This document shows, piece after piece, positions 41,110 to 41,432 of a stretch of 41,432 bases of DNA. Made by a program: the position numbers and the translations under genes. Every line of letters starts with the position of its first letter. Position 1 is the stretch's first letter. The notes below the pieces were generated by a model, which was given only the letters and a program-made list of their open reading frames with translations, had not been told where the DNA came from and made no database searches. The stretch comes from Flavobacteriales bacterium UBA3364 (GTDB lineage: Bacteria > Bacteroidota > Bacteroidia > Flavobacteriales_F > PHOS-HE28), in NCBI GenBank assembly GCA_002360495.1, contig DEQO01000190.1, positions 1-41,432 of the forward strand, read 5' to 3'.

Positions 41110-41432
41110 GGTACAACGGGTTTGGAGGTATCTCCCTGCGACTTGTCCTTCCTCTTCTTCCGCTCGATGAGCACGAAGAGGCTCGGGATCACGATACAAC
41201 CGATGGTGGTGGCTACGATCATTCCGGCGAACACGGTCATGCCCATCACTTTGCGTGCCTCCGCGCCCGCACCCACGGCGGTGATCAACGGTACAACGCC
41301 CAGGATGAAGGCGAGACTGGTCATGAGGATCGGGCGGAACCTCAGCTTGGCACCATCCAGCGCGGCGGTCAACACATCCTCGCCCTCCTCCATCTTCATC
41401 TTGGCGAACTCCACGATCAGGATCGCGTTCTT
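41106..41432 (-). CDS. RND multidrug efflux transporter, C-terminal fragment (partial at window end)
   Basis: The window ends inside this gene; the visible 108 residues are the C-terminus. They read KNAILIVEFAKMKMEEGEDV, then the conserved AKLRFRPILMTSLAFILGVVPL, GAGAEARKVMGMTVFAGMI and a last helix ending IPSLFVLIERKKRKDK. These are the hallmarks of the HAE1/AcrB family of proton-driven drug exporters in the inner membrane. The tail DKSQGDTSKPVVP is cytoplasmic. The periplasmic adaptor is expected beyond the window. Confidence 0.95.
   Translation of the reverse strand, partial: KNAILIVEFAKMKMEEGEDVLTAALDGAKLRFRPILMTSLAFILGVVPLITAVGAGAEARKVMGMTVFAGMIVATTIGCIVIPSLFVLIERKKRKDKSQGDTSKPVVP

Noticed and set aside
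1..41432. tRNA, rRNA, CRISPR array, insertion sequence or prophage
   Set aside because: All gaps over 150 bases were read for tRNA arms, spaced repeats and transposase or integrase motifs; none was found.

Overview
The window comes from a high-GC member of the Bacteroidota, most likely a Flavobacteriales-like lineage. The evidence is the gliding genes gldB and gldC next to nadE and engB, a secreted GEVED-type adhesin fragment, an RprX/RprY-like two-component pair, a division and wall (dcw) cluster in the Bacteroidota order ending with ftsZ and a YqeY-type gene, many small outer-membrane barrels and lipoproteins, few Shine-Dalgarno sites, and several TAnnTTTG-type -7 promoter elements. No rRNA, tRNA, CRISPR array, insertion sequence or phage gene was found.

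Layout. 1-2.7 kb (minus): a partial secreted GEVED protein and a GT39-type glycosyltransferase. 2.8-4.8 kb (plus): a sensor kinase and response regulator. 4.8-5.3 kb: a gene-poor stretch packed with GATC sites, leading into a 32-residue Lys/Ala-rich histone-H1-like gene with a strong terminator. 5.5-21.9 kb (minus): the dcw cluster mraZ-rsmH-ftsL-ftsI-murE-mraY-murD-[MurD C-domain paralogue]-ftsW-murG-murC-ftsQ-ftsA-ftsZ-yqeY. It is tightly packed with many 1-4 nt start/stop overlaps, is preceded by TGGG repeats resembling an MraZ operator, and is closed by a hairpin. 22-28 kb: a lipoprotein, an alpha/beta hydrolase, engB, gldC, gldB, an outer-membrane barrel and nadE. 28-38 kb: an envelope region of small barrels, DUF4136-like lipoproteins, a BamA-type barrel without POTRA domains, a patatin fused to an unrelated barrel, and a membrane class III cyclase. 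38.3-41.4 kb (minus): the end of an RND efflux pump, its outer-membrane factor, and a SthA-type flavoprotein.

How the genes fit together. The dcw cluster makes lipid-linked peptidoglycan precursor (MurC, MurD, MurE, MraY, MurG) and the septal machine that uses it (FtsZ, FtsA, FtsQ, FtsL, FtsW, FtsI). The least expected item is a free-standing protein matching only the C-terminal (glutamate-binding) domain of MurD, encoded between murD and ftsW. It lacks the ATP-binding domain, so it cannot be a complete ligase. The second notable item is the patatin-barrel fusion at 34.7-36.4 kb. The rest of the right half is mostly cell-surface genes. Start codons were chosen from signal peptides, family length and overlap with neighbours. 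No database search was run, so family names rest on recognised motifs.
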